NCBI GenBank assembly: GCA_015228815.1
Contig: JADGCV010000016.1
Location: forward strand, 20,128-84,127
Origin: Magnetococcales bacterium
GTDB taxonomy: Bacteria; Pseudomonadota; Magnetococcia; Magnetococcales; UBA8363
DNA length: 64,000 bases
Reading direction: 5' to 3'
In this document: positions 54,916 to 64,000 of the stretch, one piece after another
Numbering within the stretch: position 1 is the stretch's first letter
Layout: each line of letters begins with the position of its first letter
The notes under the pieces: model-generated
Databases searched by the model: none
What the model was told of the DNA's origin: nothing
What the model saw: only the letters and a program-made list of their open reading frames with translations
Translations under genes and position numbers: made by a program

Positions 54916-57210
54916 TCATCCGTGGCCATATTCCCGGAGTTCGGCACGATGTTTTTTCATGTCCAGCCGGGTGAGAATGACTCCGACCAGGGGCATTCGG
55001 GAGCGGATCATCCGTTTGCGTGCCGTCAACAGATGTTCTTTGTGGGTGTGGGCGGAGCGGATCAGGAGAATGGCCGCTTCGACGTGGACTCCCAGCAGTT
55101 GTGCATCGGTCGTGCGCAAAACGGGTGCGGTATCGATGAACACCCGGTCGAATTCCTCGCGCAGGATCTGCATGACCACCGGCCAGTGCGGCGAGGAAAG
55201 GATTTTCGTCGGATTGGCGTCGGCCCAACCGGGATGAAGAAAATCGATGCCATCCGCGCTTTTTTCCAACCGGTCCATGATGATGGCGCGAATCCTGGAT
55301 CGGGTTTCCTCGGTGTTCCAGCCGGAGTCGATTTCGCCGACAAGTGTGTCACACATGCGGATGATGCCGGAAATGCCGCGATCGGCTTGTTTTTCCGGGG
55401 ATTCATCCCGATGCGCGGTCCCGCCTGGAGCCTTGTCGCCGCGAAAATCGGCATCGAGAATCAATACCCGTTCGCCATCGAGGGCGCAGACGTTTGCCAG
55501 ACCACGCACCAGTTCGCTGCGTCCTTCGCCGGGACCGCAGGAAACGATCATGACCGTTTTGAGCTGTTCATGAAGGTGAATCATCATCAGGCTGGTGCGA
55601 ATTCCCTGAAGGGCTTCGCCGTAGGGAGAACCAGGGGCGCAGGAACGCATCCGTTCTTGTCTTGTTTCGGGATGGCGTGCTGAAATCAAGGGTACCCATC
55701 CCAGAAGGGGAAGATCGATCGCCCGTTCGGTTTCATACGGCGTTTTCAACGTCGGATCGAGCAGTTCCAGAAAAACGGCCGCGAGCGATCCTCCCAGGAC
55801 GCCAAGGATCAGGGTCAACAGCGTCATTTCCATGAACTTCGGCGAGTGGATCCGATTGGGGGGCTCGGCGGGATCGACCAGTTGAATGACGGGAATGTTG
55901 AGGTCTCCCAGAATGTTGGTATCCTTGAAACGTTTGAGGAAACTGTTGTGCAGTTCGCGGTTGGCTTCCATTTCGCGTTCCAGTTTTCGCAGTTCCACCG
56001 CCTTGTTCTGATATTCCTTGAATTTTTTTTGCTCCTGGGCCAGACGTTTTTCAATTTTGACCAGGCGTCCCTGGACCGACTCCAGGTCGTGGAGGTCCAC
56101 GGCCAGAAGGCGGTTGGCCTCGGTGGAGATCGAGGCATTGGTTTTTGCCAGATCCTTGCGCATCCGCGACAGTGACGGGTGGTTTTCCACGAGTTGGCCG
56201 GACAGGGTGGCGATCCTTCCCTCTTTTTGGGAGGACTCCAGGACAAGTTCCTTGAGGAGGGAACTGAATTCAAGTTCCGGATCGGATCCTGGGGGACTTG
56301 ATTTTCGATTGTTCCGTGCCGCGATCCAATCCTCCATTTTCTGGATCCGGCTTTGCAACGCCATCGATTTGGCGATGGTCATGGAATATTCATCATTGAC
56401 TGCCTGAAGCTGTTGCCATTCGATGCTGGCTTTTTCCTCCGAGGTGATCATTCCGGTTCGTTGGCGAAAGGCTTCCAGGGCGGATTCCGCCTGTTCCAGG
56501 TTATCGGTCAGGGCGTCGAGGCGCTGGACCAACAGTTGCGAGACGCGCTTGAACATCGCGGTGCGGGTTTCCATCTGCCATTCGATATGATTCCGGGCGA
56601 TGGCGTTGACGACCCGTGCCGACAATTGCGGATCGCGAGAGACGAAGGAAATTTCGACCATCTGACTGTTTGCGATGGGGCGGATCCGCACTTGCGATCG
56701 GATGTGTTTGACCAGTGCCGTCAGGGCGGCATCACGGGAATGGATCGATGGCGGTGGCGGCGCGGGAGGGACGGGTATTCCCAGGAGCTCCAGAAACGGT
56801 GGCAGCCAGCCGTTTTTTTCCGGGGCCGGGGCGATTTCCGCAATCAATCCGGAGTCCAGAAGGTGTTCCCGTTCGACGACCCGGGCGATCAGCACGGTCC
56901 CCTGCAACAGATGAAGTTGCGTGCTGAGGTTTTCCCCAAGTTGTGGATCAAGCCCCAGAACCCCTTCGATGAATCCGATTCTCGGTTCCTTGTCCTCGAT
57001 GAGCATCACGGCGACGGCGCGATAAAGATAGGGTTGGCCCAGAAGGTACAACCAGAGGGGCGGCAGCAGCAGAAAGACAAACAGGAGGATCGGCGCGAAA
57101 CGTCGCCGCAACACCCGCCAGACATGCCAGAAAAGACGGCGTTTGACCGGTTCGTCCAGATCATCCGGCAGATCGCCGGGGAAAAGCGGCTGGGAAATGG
57201 ACTGGGGCAT
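54916..57210 (-). CDS. Wzc/GumC-like polysaccharide chain-length protein with altered kinase domain
   Basis: A 764-residue inner-membrane protein. Wzz-type domain with membrane helices at about 40-58 and 463-482, a long coiled-coil stretch (about 225-430), and the PxxP-like region after 430 (NIPVIQLVDPAEPP). The cytoplasmic BY-kinase domain begins about 495. Walker A' (LILDADFRG) and Walker B (VFIDTAPVL) are kept, but Walker A reads CGPGEGRSE, with Arg564 in place of the usual Lys, and the C-terminal tail has a single Tyr rather than a Tyr cluster. Capsule or exopolysaccharide export is the general role. The kinase may be inactive; the chain-length function should remain. Confidence 0.88.
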   Translation of the reverse strand: MPQSISQPLFPGDLPDDLDEPVKRRLFWHVWRVLRRRFAPILLFVFLLLPPLWLYLLGQPYLYRAVAVMLIEDKEPRIGFIEGVLGLDPQLGENLSTQLHLLQGTVLIARVVEREHLLDSGLIAEIAPAPEKNGWLPPFLELLGIPVPPAPPPPSIHSRDAALTALVKHIRSQVRIRPIANSQMVEISFVSRDPQLSARVVNAIARNHIEWQMETRTAMFKRVSQLLVQRLDALTDNLEQAESALEAFRQRTGMITSEEKASIEWQQLQAVNDEYSMTIAKSMALQSRIQKMEDWIAARNNRKSSPPGSDPELEFSSLLKELVLESSQKEGRIATLSGQLVENHPSLSRMRKDLAKTNASISTEANRLLAVDLHDLESVQGRLVKIEKRLAQEQKKFKEYQNKAVELRKLEREMEANRELHNSFLKRFKDTNILGDLNIPVIQLVDPAEPPNRIHSPKFMEMTLLTLILGVLGGSLAAVFLELLDPTLKTPYETERAIDLPLLGWVPLISARHPETRQERMRSCAPGSPYGEALQGIRTSLMMIHLHEQLKTVMIVSCGPGEGRSELVRGLANVCALDGERVLILDADFRGDKAPGGTAHRDESPEKQADRGISGIIRMCDTLVGEIDSGWNTEETRSRIRAIIMDRLEKSADGIDFLHPGWADANPTKILSSPHWPVVMQILREEFDRVFIDTAPVLRTTDAQLLGVHVEAAILLIRSAHTHKEHLLTARKRMIRSRMPLVGVILTRLDMKKHRAELREYGHG

Positions 57211-57446
57211 AAAGACCTGATACGTCGCGAAAGGGTCGATTCGGAAAATCCTCCATCATACCCGATCCTGCGGGGACGGCAAGATACCACATTCAAGGTA
57301 TTTTCATCCGTTTTTTCCGAATTTCGCTGCGGTCCGTGTCGATTCCGATCGATCGCGATGGGTATCGCAATCCCTGGATGTCGGCGACGTTTTATGGCCT
57401 TATGAGGGATACCATCGACATCCCTGCCGCTTCGGGGTCTGCGCAT

Positions 57447-57956
57447 ATGAGCCGGTTCCAAACATTTATTTTTTCGTTTTTTTATATGGCGGCCTTGCTG
57501 GTCGTGAGTGGATGCGGTTATCGCTTTTCCGGAGACGAGGTCGCCCTGGGTCAACGATGGGCCGATGTCACCCTTCGCGTGGAGGGGCCGGGGGTCGAGG
57601 AAAACCCCGTTCTGGCGCAGAATCTCAAGGACCGGGTGCGCGCCCGTCTGGCCATTCCCGCACACAGCGCCAAACCTTCGCGTGCGACCTTGCGCCTGCA
57701 ACTGGATCCCACCAGCCGGCAACGAATCCTTGAGGATGCCTCGGGCCGGGCCGATCAGTTTGAAATGACCATCAGGGTCCGTCCCCTCCTGGAGGAACCG
57801 TCCGGTACCCGTTCCCTTCCCGTTGTCGTCGGCAGCGCCAGGTTCTACGAGCCCAAGGCGGGCGCCACAACCGATGCGGTTCGTATCAGGGCGGAAAAAG
57901 AGGCCCTGGAACAGGTGGTCGATTCCCTTGGCGCCCTTTTGTCCACCGACCCGTGA
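57447..57956 (+). CDS. LptE-like outer membrane assembly lipoprotein
   Basis: A 169-residue lipoprotein. The signal peptide ends in a lipobox (VVSGC) directly followed by GYRFSGDE, a layout typical of LptE, the LPS-transport partner of LptD. The rest is a mix of strands and a closing helix with AEKEALEQVVDSLGALL. I chose the ATG at 57447 before the signal peptide; upstream codons to 57336 look non-coding. The usual neighbours leuS and holA are absent, so the assignment is tentative. Confidence 0.6.
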   Translation: MSRFQTFIFSFFYMAALLVVSGCGYRFSGDEVALGQRWADVTLRVEGPGVEENPVLAQNLKDRVRARLAIPAHSAKPSRATLRLQLDPTSRQRILEDASGRADQFEMTIRVRPLLEEPSGTRSLPVVVGSARFYEPKAGATTDAVRIRAEKEALEQVVDSLGALLSTDP

Positions 57957-57986
57957 CCTGCCGGTAATCATGTGTGACAACCTGCC

Positions 57987-59171
57987 ATGCACATTGAATC
58001 CATACGGCTGAAAAATTTTAAATGTTTTCAGAATGTGGCACTGATGAACATTCCCCGGTTCTGTGTTCTGGTTGGCGCCAACGGTACCGGCAAATCGACC
58101 CTGTTCAACGTATTTGCGTTTCTGCGGGAGGCGTTCTCCAGCAATATCCATACGGCCCTGGTCAAGCAGGGGGGAAGCCGAGGGTTCAAGGAGGTCCGCA
58201 GTCGCGGCGTGGCTGGCGAAATTGAAATCGAGTTGAAATTCCGGATCAAAATCGGAGGTCCACGGGTTACCTATACCATTCACATCGGCGAACAGGATGA
58301 CAGACCCGTGATTCGCCGGGAAGTCCTGAAATATCGCCGAGGCCGCCATGGCCTGCCCTGGCATTTCCTTGATTTCAGTGAAGGCACGGGCTATGCGGTG
58401 ACCAATGAACTGGAGCAGGTAACGGACGTGCGTCAACTCAGACGGGAAGAACAGACGCTCAAGTCTCCGGATATCCTGGCCATCAAGGGATTGGCCCAGT
58501 TCGAGCGTTTTCCGGCGGTCAAGGAGTTGGGCAACCTGCTTGAAAACTGGCACATCTCCGATTTTCACATCAACCGTGCGCGTCCCGAACAGGAGGTCGG
58601 GTATGCGGAACATCTCTCCACGGAAGGGGAAAACCTTTCCCTGGTGGTCCAATATCTTTACAGCCGCCACAGGAAGATTTTTGATCGAATCATGAAAAAA
58701 CTTGCGCATCGCATTCCAGGCATTTCCCAGGTAGATGCCAAGACCACGGAAGAGGGGCGCGTTTTGTTGCGTTTTCAGGACCGGGCGTTTGAAGATCCCT
58801 TCCTGGCGCGTTATGTTTCCGACGGCACGATCAAGATGCTGGCTTATCTGATTCTCCTCTTCGACCCGTATCCTCACCCTCTGTTATGTGTGGAAGAACC
58901 TGAAAACCAGCTTTATCCCTCTATTCTGGAGGAACTGGCCGAAGAATTTCGGGAGTATGCTGGACGGGGAGGTCAGGTTTTCGTTTCCACCCACGCACCG
59001 GATTTCCTGAATGCCTGCACCCTGGACGAGGTGTTCTGGCTGGAAAAACGGGATGGATATACCAGAGTGCAGCGTGCGCGGGATGACAGGCAATTGTCGG
59101 AATATATGGCCAATGGAGATAAGATGGGTTACCTTTGGAAGCAAGGTTTTTTCACCGGTGTGGCGCCATGA
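57987..59171 (+). CDS. AAA/ABC-type ATPase (AAA_21-like, RecF/OLD-related)
   Basis: A 394-residue ATPase. Walker A GANGTGKST (about 30-38, Lys36), the ABC signature region VSDGTIKMLAYLILL, Walker B LLCVEEPENQLYP and the H-switch STHAPDFLN are all present, in the single-polypeptide arrangement of AAA_15/AAA_21 proteins. Such ATPases pair with TOPRIM or other nuclease-like proteins in many defence operons. Here it starts 30 bases after the lipoprotein gene and overlaps the DUF4276-type gene by 4 bases, so a two-component complex is likely. Confidence 0.88.
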   Translation: MHIESIRLKNFKCFQNVALMNIPRFCVLVGANGTGKSTLFNVFAFLREAFSSNIHTALVKQGGSRGFKEVRSRGVAGEIEIELKFRIKIGGPRVTYTIHIGEQDDRPVIRREVLKYRRGRHGLPWHFLDFSEGTGYAVTNELEQVTDVRQLRREEQTLKSPDILAIKGLAQFERFPAVKELGNLLENWHISDFHINRARPEQEVGYAEHLSTEGENLSLVVQYLYSRHRKIFDRIMKKLAHRIPGISQVDAKTTEEGRVLLRFQDRAFEDPFLARYVSDGTIKMLAYLILLFDPYPHPLLCVEEPENQLYPSILEELAEEFREYAGRGGQVFVSTHAPDFLNACTLDEVFWLEKRDGYTRVQRARDDRQLSEYMANGDKMGYLWKQGFFTGVAP

Positions 59172-59746
59172 GTATGAATCTTGTCTTCTTTCTGGAAGAG
59201 GCATCTGCAAAGGTGTTCTTGCAAGAACTGATGCCCCGCATCCTTCCACTCCAAGGTGTTGCGTTGCATTTTATTGTCTTTGAGGGTAAGCAGGACCTCG
59301 AAAAACAACTGTATCGAAAATTACGACACTGGCAAAATCCAGACAGTAGATTTGTCGTGCTACGCGACAGAGACGCGGGGGATTGCCGCGTCATCAAAGA
59401 ACGGTTGTGGAAACTTGCTGACGAGGGTAATCATCCAGAGACACTCATCCGCATTGCCTGTCGGGAACTGGAATCCTGGTTCCTGGGTGATCTGAAATCA
59501 ATTGAAACGGCGTTCAATGTCCGGGGCGTGGCCACACAACAGCGCAGCAGAAAGTTTCGCGACCCCGACGGATTGGACAATCCTGTTCAGGAATTGACCA
59601 GAATGGCTCCGACCTATCAAAAAATTTCCGGGGCCCGGGCCATGGGCAGAATCATGAACCGGGAAAACAATACGTCACGCAGCTTCAATGTATTTATTGA
59701 GGGGATTGATCGTCTGATTCAGGCAGGATCTACGATATGGCAATAA
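59168..59746 (+). CDS. DUF4276-type, TOPRIM-like protein
   Basis: A 192-residue protein coupled to the ATPase by a 4-base ATGA overlap. The first strand NLVFFLEEASAKVFLQELMP places acidic residues where TOPRIM proteins have their catalytic Glu, and VVLRDRDAGDCRVIKE supplies the DxD motif. The later segment CRELESWFLGD and RDPDGLDNPVQEL are typical of the DUF4276 family. Partner genes like these are found next to AAA ATPases in predicted anti-phage operons; a nuclease role is inferred. A second ATG 2 codons in is possible. Confidence 0.78.
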   Translation: MSMNLVFFLEEASAKVFLQELMPRILPLQGVALHFIVFEGKQDLEKQLYRKLRHWQNPDSRFVVLRDRDAGDCRVIKERLWKLADEGNHPETLIRIACRELESWFLGDLKSIETAFNVRGVATQQRSRKFRDPDGLDNPVQELTRMAPTYQKISGARAMGRIMNRENNTSRSFNVFIEGIDRLIQAGSTIWQ

Positions 59747-59881
59747 TTTTTTTAATCAATAAACAAGATTGGTGTGATTAAGTGGAAATGGTTACTGTCC
59801 AGGACTGAACCGACGATCATTCTCGGACGTTTGTTCGTATTCGTGTTTCCAACTCCCAGGACGGATCGGTTTATTTTGCCA

Positions 59882-61204
59882 ATGAAGAGCACCGATCAAC
59901 CCGATTCAGGTTTTCACGAACAGCCTTTTCCACTGAGAAGGTTGTTTCTTCGCTGGTTTGTTCCCGCGATGCTGGGATTCATTGTCGTGTTTCTTGTCAT
60001 CATTGGCCTGGTATCGAAGAAGGTCGTGGAATCGATCTATCTCGAACAGGCCCAGCGCCAGGCGCAGGCGATCGCAAAAAGTGTCGCCATCCATGCCCCC
60101 GAGGCCTGGAAGGGCCTGATGCGGGGACAATCGACTCCGGAAATGCCCCAGGCCATCGACTCGCGCGCCCTTGTCGAGGCCTTCGCCTCGCAGGTCAGGG
60201 AGTTGAAACTCCTCAACATCAAAGTCTATGGTCTGGATCGTCACGTACTTTTCGCGACCTACCAGGATCAGATCGGTGTTCTGGAAAATGGTCCGGCCCT
60301 GCGCACCGTTCTGAAAACCGCGACTCCGGGGATCGTCAAGAAAACACAACCGAACGGTTCCCGCCTTTATGAACTGTATGTACCGGTATTCGACGATTCG
60401 GGTATTCTGCGAACGGTGTTCGAACTCTACGAACCGGTCGATTATCTTGACGAAATCATGGTACATGCCATGTTCTGGACCCTGGTCATTCCCGGACTGT
60501 TCCTGTCCCTTCTTTTCCTGGCCCTTGACAAACTGGTCGATCGTGCCCAGGTCCATATCGACGCCCGAACCTTCGAGGCCAACGACCTCAGACACAAGGT
60601 CGAATCATTCGTCTCCTCGACGGCGGCAAAGGCGGCGAAAATGGCCGGGTTGGGGGGAGCGATTCCATCCAGAACCATGGTCACGACCTTGTTTTATTCG
60701 GATATTCGTGATTTTTCCGGTTTTTCCGAAAAGAATCCTCCCGAGACCGTTGTCGATTTCCTCAATGGGATCATGACGCTCCAGGTTTCGGCCATCCAGA
60801 GGCATTCGGGAGATGTCGATAAAATGATCGGCGATGCGGTCCTGGCCCGTTTTGACGGAGTGGACGGACATCGACGAGCCATCGCAGCATCGCGGGAGAT
60901 TCTCCATGCCCTGAAGAAGGGAACCTTTCCCCGGCGATTGGGGATCGGCGTCCATTGGGGTAACGTGATCTCCGGCGCCATCGGGCCGGAGGACCGTCGT
61001 GACTTTACCGTCATTGGTGACGCTGTCAATGTCGCGGCCCGCCTGTGCGCGGCGGCCAAGGTGGACGAACTGGTCATCGACGCCGACCTGGCGGACGAAC
61101 AATTCGATCGGGAGGAATCGATTCACGTCAAGGGACGTGTCCAGCCCGTGGTCATCCGCCGATGGACGGTTTCCGAAACCATTGACGATGGAACGACACA
61201 TTGA
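59882..61204 (+). CDS. Membrane-bound class III adenylate cyclase
   Basis: A 440-residue protein with the start at 59882; a GTG at 59774 would add 36 residues. A membrane helix (about 25-50) is followed by a sensor-like region with a second hydrophobic segment (FWTLVIPGLFLSLLFLALDKL), then the cyclase domain. Catalytic features are intact: metal Asp in FYSDIRDFSGFSE and MIGDAVLARF, adenine-selecting Lys in DVDKMIGD and Asp in RRDFTVIGDAVNVAARL. It should make cyclic AMP. It lies 135 bases after the DUF4276 gene and is probably a separate unit. Confidence 0.92.
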   Translation: MKSTDQPDSGFHEQPFPLRRLFLRWFVPAMLGFIVVFLVIIGLVSKKVVESIYLEQAQRQAQAIAKSVAIHAPEAWKGLMRGQSTPEMPQAIDSRALVEAFASQVRELKLLNIKVYGLDRHVLFATYQDQIGVLENGPALRTVLKTATPGIVKKTQPNGSRLYELYVPVFDDSGILRTVFELYEPVDYLDEIMVHAMFWTLVIPGLFLSLLFLALDKLVDRAQVHIDARTFEANDLRHKVESFVSSTAAKAAKMAGLGGAIPSRTMVTTLFYSDIRDFSGFSEKNPPETVVDFLNGIMTLQVSAIQRHSGDVDKMIGDAVLARFDGVDGHRRAIAASREILHALKKGTFPRRLGIGVHWGNVISGAIGPEDRRDFTVIGDAVNVAARLCAAAKVDELVIDADLADEQFDREESIHVKGRVQPVVIRRWTVSETIDDGTTH

Positions 61205-61216
61205 AGATGGCGACGG

Positions 61217-61465
61217 TCACACCATGATCCGGTCCACCGGGGCAAACCGTTCGTATTCCACTTCATGGCGGTTGGTTCGTGGCCCCGCCTGTTTTGCCTG
61301 ATGGCGGCGCTGATGCCAGGCGTGCTCCGAGGCAACATCCAGGACGACGACGCCCAGCATGGGATCAAGTCGATCAAGGCGGGTCAGAAGGTCATGCAAC
61401 TGATTCTTTTCCACCAGAAGACCGCGAATGACCCGGCCATCGAACAATTCCACGACGTATTTCAT
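61217..61465 (-). CDS. Small hypothetical protein
   Basis: An 82-residue protein of unknown function, convergent with the adenylate cyclase gene by 12 bases. I call it real because a strong GGGAGGAG Shine-Dalgarno stands 5 bases before the ATG at 61465. The first half is compact and mixed (VVELFDGRVIRGLLVEKNQ); the second is Arg/His/Gln-rich. No domain recognised. Confidence 0.6.
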   Translation of the reverse strand: MKYVVELFDGRVIRGLLVEKNQLHDLLTRLDRLDPMLGVVVLDVASEHAWHQRRHQAKQAGPRTNRHEVEYERFAPVDRIMV

Positions 61466-61835
61466 TTTTCGCTCCTCCCATTTTTTCCTGGCGTCGAACG
61501 GTGACCACCGTTTCTTCCTTGAAGGTGAATTTGCAATGTTTGCGCCAGGATGATCACTGGCAAACAGTCATCGCCGCCGCCTCAAGACCGGGTGGAATAA
61601 GTTTTTAAGTTGTTGTTTAATATATTCTTTAATCCATGTCCGAGTCATCCTTCGTGACATCGTTTTCCTGGACGCCGTCAAGCTCGTGTCCGGGGTCGAA
61701 GAGGAGGGGGAATTTTTTGACGATCGCGGGAGAAACTGCTGCTCGGGGGGAGAAGAATGGGAATATCAGGTACTGGTCAAACGGCTTTGATGGGACGGAA
61801 ACGGCGTGGGCTGGGGGGATGTACTGGCCGTCCGG
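61466..61835. other. Intergenic region between small hypothetical gene and uvrB
   Basis: About 370 bases. An AT-rich patch occurs near 61600-61635. An open frame from 61636 runs into the uvrB end on the other strand and has no protein-like character. A promoter for the leftward small gene is likely here. No terminator for uvrB was identified with confidence. Confidence 0.4.
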
Positions 61836-63881
61836 TCAATCATCCGGCACGGTGGCCTCAAGGAGTTCGAGTTCCTGCCGTTCCAGGGCATTGAGACGAT
61901 CCCGGTAACGGGCCGCCAGTTCAAATTCCAACTCCTTGGCTGCGGCAAGCATTTTCTTGCGGGTTTCCTGGATCTGTCGTTTCAGGGGTTCCCGGTTTGC
62001 ACTGTAGGAAGCCCCGGTTTGCGCCACCATCAAGGGTTCCTCATCCCGGTTGCGTGACCGGGAGGCAGTGCCGATCGAATCCATTCCTGGCAACACCATG
62101 ACGCCCTTGGAAACGGAGCGGGGGGTGATGCCGTGTTGTTTGTTGTAGTCTTGTTGCAGGCGACGGCGCCGATTCGTTTCATCCAGGGCGCGTTGCAGGG
62201 AACCGGTCATCCGGTCGGCATACAGCACGACTCGGCCATGGACATTTCGGGCTGCCCGACCGATGGTTTGGATCAATGAGGTTTCCGAACGCAGAAATCC
62301 TTCCTTGTCGGCATCGAGAATCGCCACCAGAGCGACTTCCGGGATGTCCAGCCCTTCGCGCAACAGGTTGATGCCTACCAGGACATCGAATTCTCCCTGT
62401 CGCAAATCGCGAATTGTTTCAAGTCGTTCCAGGGTTTCGATGTCGGAATGAAGGTAGCGGACGCGAATTCCGACATCCTGGAAATAATCGGTCAGGTCTT
62501 CGGCCATCCGTTTGGTCAGGGTTGTCACCAACACGCGACCTTTCTTTGCCACCGTCACCCGGATTTCTTCCAGCAATCCATCCACCTGTCCTTCCACCGG
62601 TCGGATGGTACACTCAGGTTCCAGGAGTCCCGTCGGGCGGACAATCTGTTCCACCACGGCGCCCCGGGACATCGATCGTTCCAGGGCTGCGGGGGTTGCC
62701 GATACGTGGATGGTCGTGGGACGCATGCGGTCGAACTCTTCAAAGGTCAGGGGTCTGTTGTCCAGGGCGGACGGAAGACGAAATCCATGTTCGACCAGGG
62801 TTTCCTTTCGTGACCGGTCGCCACGATACATTCCCCGAACCTGGGGCAGGGTGACGTGGCTTTCATCGACGAAGAGCAGGGCATCTTTAGGCAGGTATTC
62901 CATCAAGGTAGGTGGGGCTTCTCCAGGGGCGCGACCGCTCAGGTAGCGACTGTAATTTTCGATACCGCTGCAATATCCAACCTCATGAATCATCTCCAGG
63001 TCGTAGAGGGTCCGGCTTTCAAGGCGTTGCGCTTCGAGGAGTTTGTCGTTTTTCTGGAACCAGGAAAGTCGTTGGACGAGGTCGTGTTTGATCTCTTCGA
63101 TCGCTCTCAGAACGGTTGTGCGGTGGGTGGCGTAGTGGCTGGCGGGAAAAAGAATCAAATGACGGATTTCACCCAGGATACGCCCGGTCAGGGGATCGAT
63201 GGCGCTGATCCGGTCCACCACGTCGCCGAACATTTCCACCCGTACTGCCCGTTCTTCCTCGTGTGGTGGAAAGATTTCGATGGTATCGCCGCGAACCCGG
63301 AACCGGCCTCTGGAAAAGTCGATGTCGTTGCGTTGGAATTGAATTTCCACCAGTTTTTTCAGCAGGTCGCGCTGGTTGATTTCGTCGCCCGTGATCAGAT
63401 GCAGCGACATTTCCTGGTAGGCCTCGGGGGAGCCGATTCCATAGATGCAGGACACGGAAGCGACGATCACCACGTCTCGCCGGGTCAGGATGGCCTGGGT
63501 TGCGGCATGGCGCATTCTGTCGATTTGTTCGTTGATTGCCGAATCTTTTTCGATGTAGGTATCGGTCCGGGGTACGTAGGCTTCGGGTTGATAATAGTCG
63601 TAATAGGAGACAAAATATTCTACTGCGTTGTCGGGAAAGAAGGACCGCATTTCACTGTACAGTTGCCCGGCCAATGTTTTGTTGTGGGCCAGAATCAAGG
63701 CTGGGCGTCCCAGTTGTTCGATCACCTTGGCCATGGTGAAGGTTTTCCCGGAACCGGTCACGCCCAGGAGGACCTGGTCGCGACAGCCACGGGCGATGCC
63801 GTCCACCAGGGACTGGATTGCGCGAGGCTGGTCCCCCATGGGTTCGTAGGCGCTGACCATGTGAAAAGGAGTTGCTGTCAC
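61836..63881 (-). CDS. uvrB: Excinuclease ABC subunit B
   Basis: UvrB, 681 residues, the damage-verification helicase of nucleotide excision repair. Motifs: [17 protein letters not shown], Walker [11 protein letters not shown], beta-hairpin [16 protein letters not shown] box ([13 protein letters not shown]), [17 protein letters not shown] and [12 protein letters not shown], and the C-terminal UVR motif that binds UvrC ([17 protein letters not shown]). The start is GTG at 63881 (read as Met), with AGGAT just upstream. Single gene with no partner here. Confidence 0.97.
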   Translation of the reverse strand: MTATPFHMVSAYEPMGDQPRAIQSLVDGIARGCRDQVLLGVTGSGKTFTMAKVIEQLGRPALILAHNKTLAGQLYSEMRSFFPDNAVEYFVSYYDYYQPEAYVPRTDTYIEKDSAINEQIDRMRHAATQAILTRRDVVIVASVSCIYGIGSPEAYQEMSLHLITGDEINQRDLLKKLVEIQFQRNDIDFSRGRFRVRGDTIEIFPPHEEERAVRVEMFGDVVDRISAIDPLTGRILGEIRHLILFPASHYATHRTTVLRAIEEIKHDLVQRLSWFQKNDKLLEAQRLESRTLYDLEMIHEVGYCSGIENYSRYLSGRAPGEAPPTLMEYLPKDALLFVDESHVTLPQVRGMYRGDRSRKETLVEHGFRLPSALDNRPLTFEEFDRMRPTTIHVSATPAALERSMSRGAVVEQIVRPTGLLEPECTIRPVEGQVDGLLEEIRVTVAKKGRVLVTTLTKRMAEDLTDYFQDVGIRVRYLHSDIETLERLETIRDLRQGEFDVLVGINLLREGLDIPEVALVAILDADKEGFLRSETSLIQTIGRAARNVHGRVVLYADRMTGSLQRALDETNRRRRLQQDYNKQHGITPRSVSKGVMVLPGMDSIGTASRSRNRDEEPLMVAQTGASYSANREPLKRQIQETRKKMLAAAKELEFELAARYRDRLNALERQELELLEATVPDD

Positions 63882-63914
63882 CGATCCATCCTGTACACGT
63901 CATTCGAAAAAAAC

Positions 63915-63977
63915 TATTGAAAGAAAAAAGGTAACTGCCCAGGTACCTTACAGGTTTAATTATTGAAAGAAAAAAGG
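63915..63977 (+). repeat. Direct repeat pair upstream of uvrB
   Basis: TATTGAAAGAAAAAAGG occurs exactly at 63915-63931 and again at 63961-63977, 46 bases apart. It lies between the uvrB start and the window edge, where the gene's promoter should be. This could be a regulatory repeat or the edge of a repeated unit. Confidence 0.75.
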
Positions 63978-63980
63978 GGT

Positions 63981-63998
63981 CTGGGGGATTGCCCCCAG
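63981..63998. repeat. GC-rich hairpin related to the cluster at 49008
   Basis: CTGGGGG (63981-63987), loop ATTG, CCCCCAG (63992-63998), following GGGGT. It resembles the first hairpin of the cluster at 49008-49076 in stem sequence and in the flanking GGGTC-like bases. It is cut close by the window edge, so a longer element may continue. Confidence 0.65.
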
Positions 63999-64000
63999 GG

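Noticed and set aside
59135..61204. Adenylate cyclase as third member of the AAA/DUF4276 unit
   Set aside because: A 135-base gap, a separate membrane sensor architecture and no coupling make an independent gene more likely.
1..64000. CRISPR arrays, tRNA or rRNA genes, complete insertion sequences, prophage
   Set aside because: No regular repeat-spacer pattern, no cloverleaf-like sequence, and no transposase with terminal repeats was recognised. The Rpn-family gene lacks visible ends.

Overview
The window reads as chromosomal DNA of a GC-rich Gram-negative bacterium, probably a proteobacterium. The evidence is a urea ABC transporter joined to a complete urease cluster, a CcmI-like cytochrome c maturation protein, an LptE-like lipoprotein, many large sensor kinases with sigma-54 type control, and an anaerobic-type cobalamin operon with fused methyltransferases. 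Small GC-rich hairpin repeats (49008-49076, 63981-63998) suggest a dispersed repeat family. A magnetococcal or related lineage is possible but rests only on general impression; no magnetosome, rRNA, tRNA or CRISPR feature was seen.

Layout. 1-1654 (minus): end of a sugar-nucleotide cluster, with a PglD/NeuD-type acetyltransferase (cut by the window edge) and a LegC/PglE-type aminotransferase. 2077-13248 (plus): urtABCDE then ureDABCEFG, from urea import to ammonia; a near-perfect -24/-12 sigma-54 promoter lies before urtA. 13252-21750: a hybrid histidine kinase with a solute-binding sensor domain, an orphan HicB-like antitoxin, and an NtrB/NtrC-like kinase/regulator pair. 22060-26118: periplasmic rhodanese, orphan solute-binding protein, small ankyrin protein, radical SAM/SPASM enzyme. 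26111-29898 (minus): a translationally coupled pair of a membrane-anchored KAP P-loop NTPase and an unrecognised 724-residue protein, the best candidate here for an undescribed system. 30302-34348: a signalling-domain-only chemoreceptor fragment, then a Ser/Thr kinase fused to an FGE-sulfatase fold, a Tat-type FecR-like lipoprotein and a hypothetical protein. 34461-39478: rhodanese, small PD-(D/E)XK-like protein, glycerate kinase, FKBP isomerase, TudS-like DUF523/DUF1722 protein, Rpn-family nuclease.

39767-48010 (plus) is a tightly overlapping cobalamin operon, cbiX-cbiC-cbiD-cbiET-cbiL-cbiGH-cobQ, ending in a likely terminator. After it come a CcmI-like gene, a hairpin-repeat cluster, two overlapping pseudopilin-like genes (one carrying an apparent inserted module), ilvD, a YciO/Sua5 gene, a His-rich zinc-ribbon protein, a hypothetical gene, a Wzc-like chain-length protein with an altered Walker A, an LptE-like lipoprotein, an AAA ATPase/DUF4276 (TOPRIM-like) pair resembling predicted defence operons, an adenylate cyclase, a small hypothetical gene and uvrB.

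How it fits together: urea is imported by UrtABCDE and hydrolysed by the nickel urease whose accessory proteins are encoded next to it; the sigma-54 promoter links this to nitrogen control. The cobalamin genes cover corrin-ring chemistry but lack cbiF, cbiJ, cbiA and cbiB here, so these must be elsewhere. Coordinates and start choices come from reading the sequence; family assignments come from recognised motifs, not from database searches.
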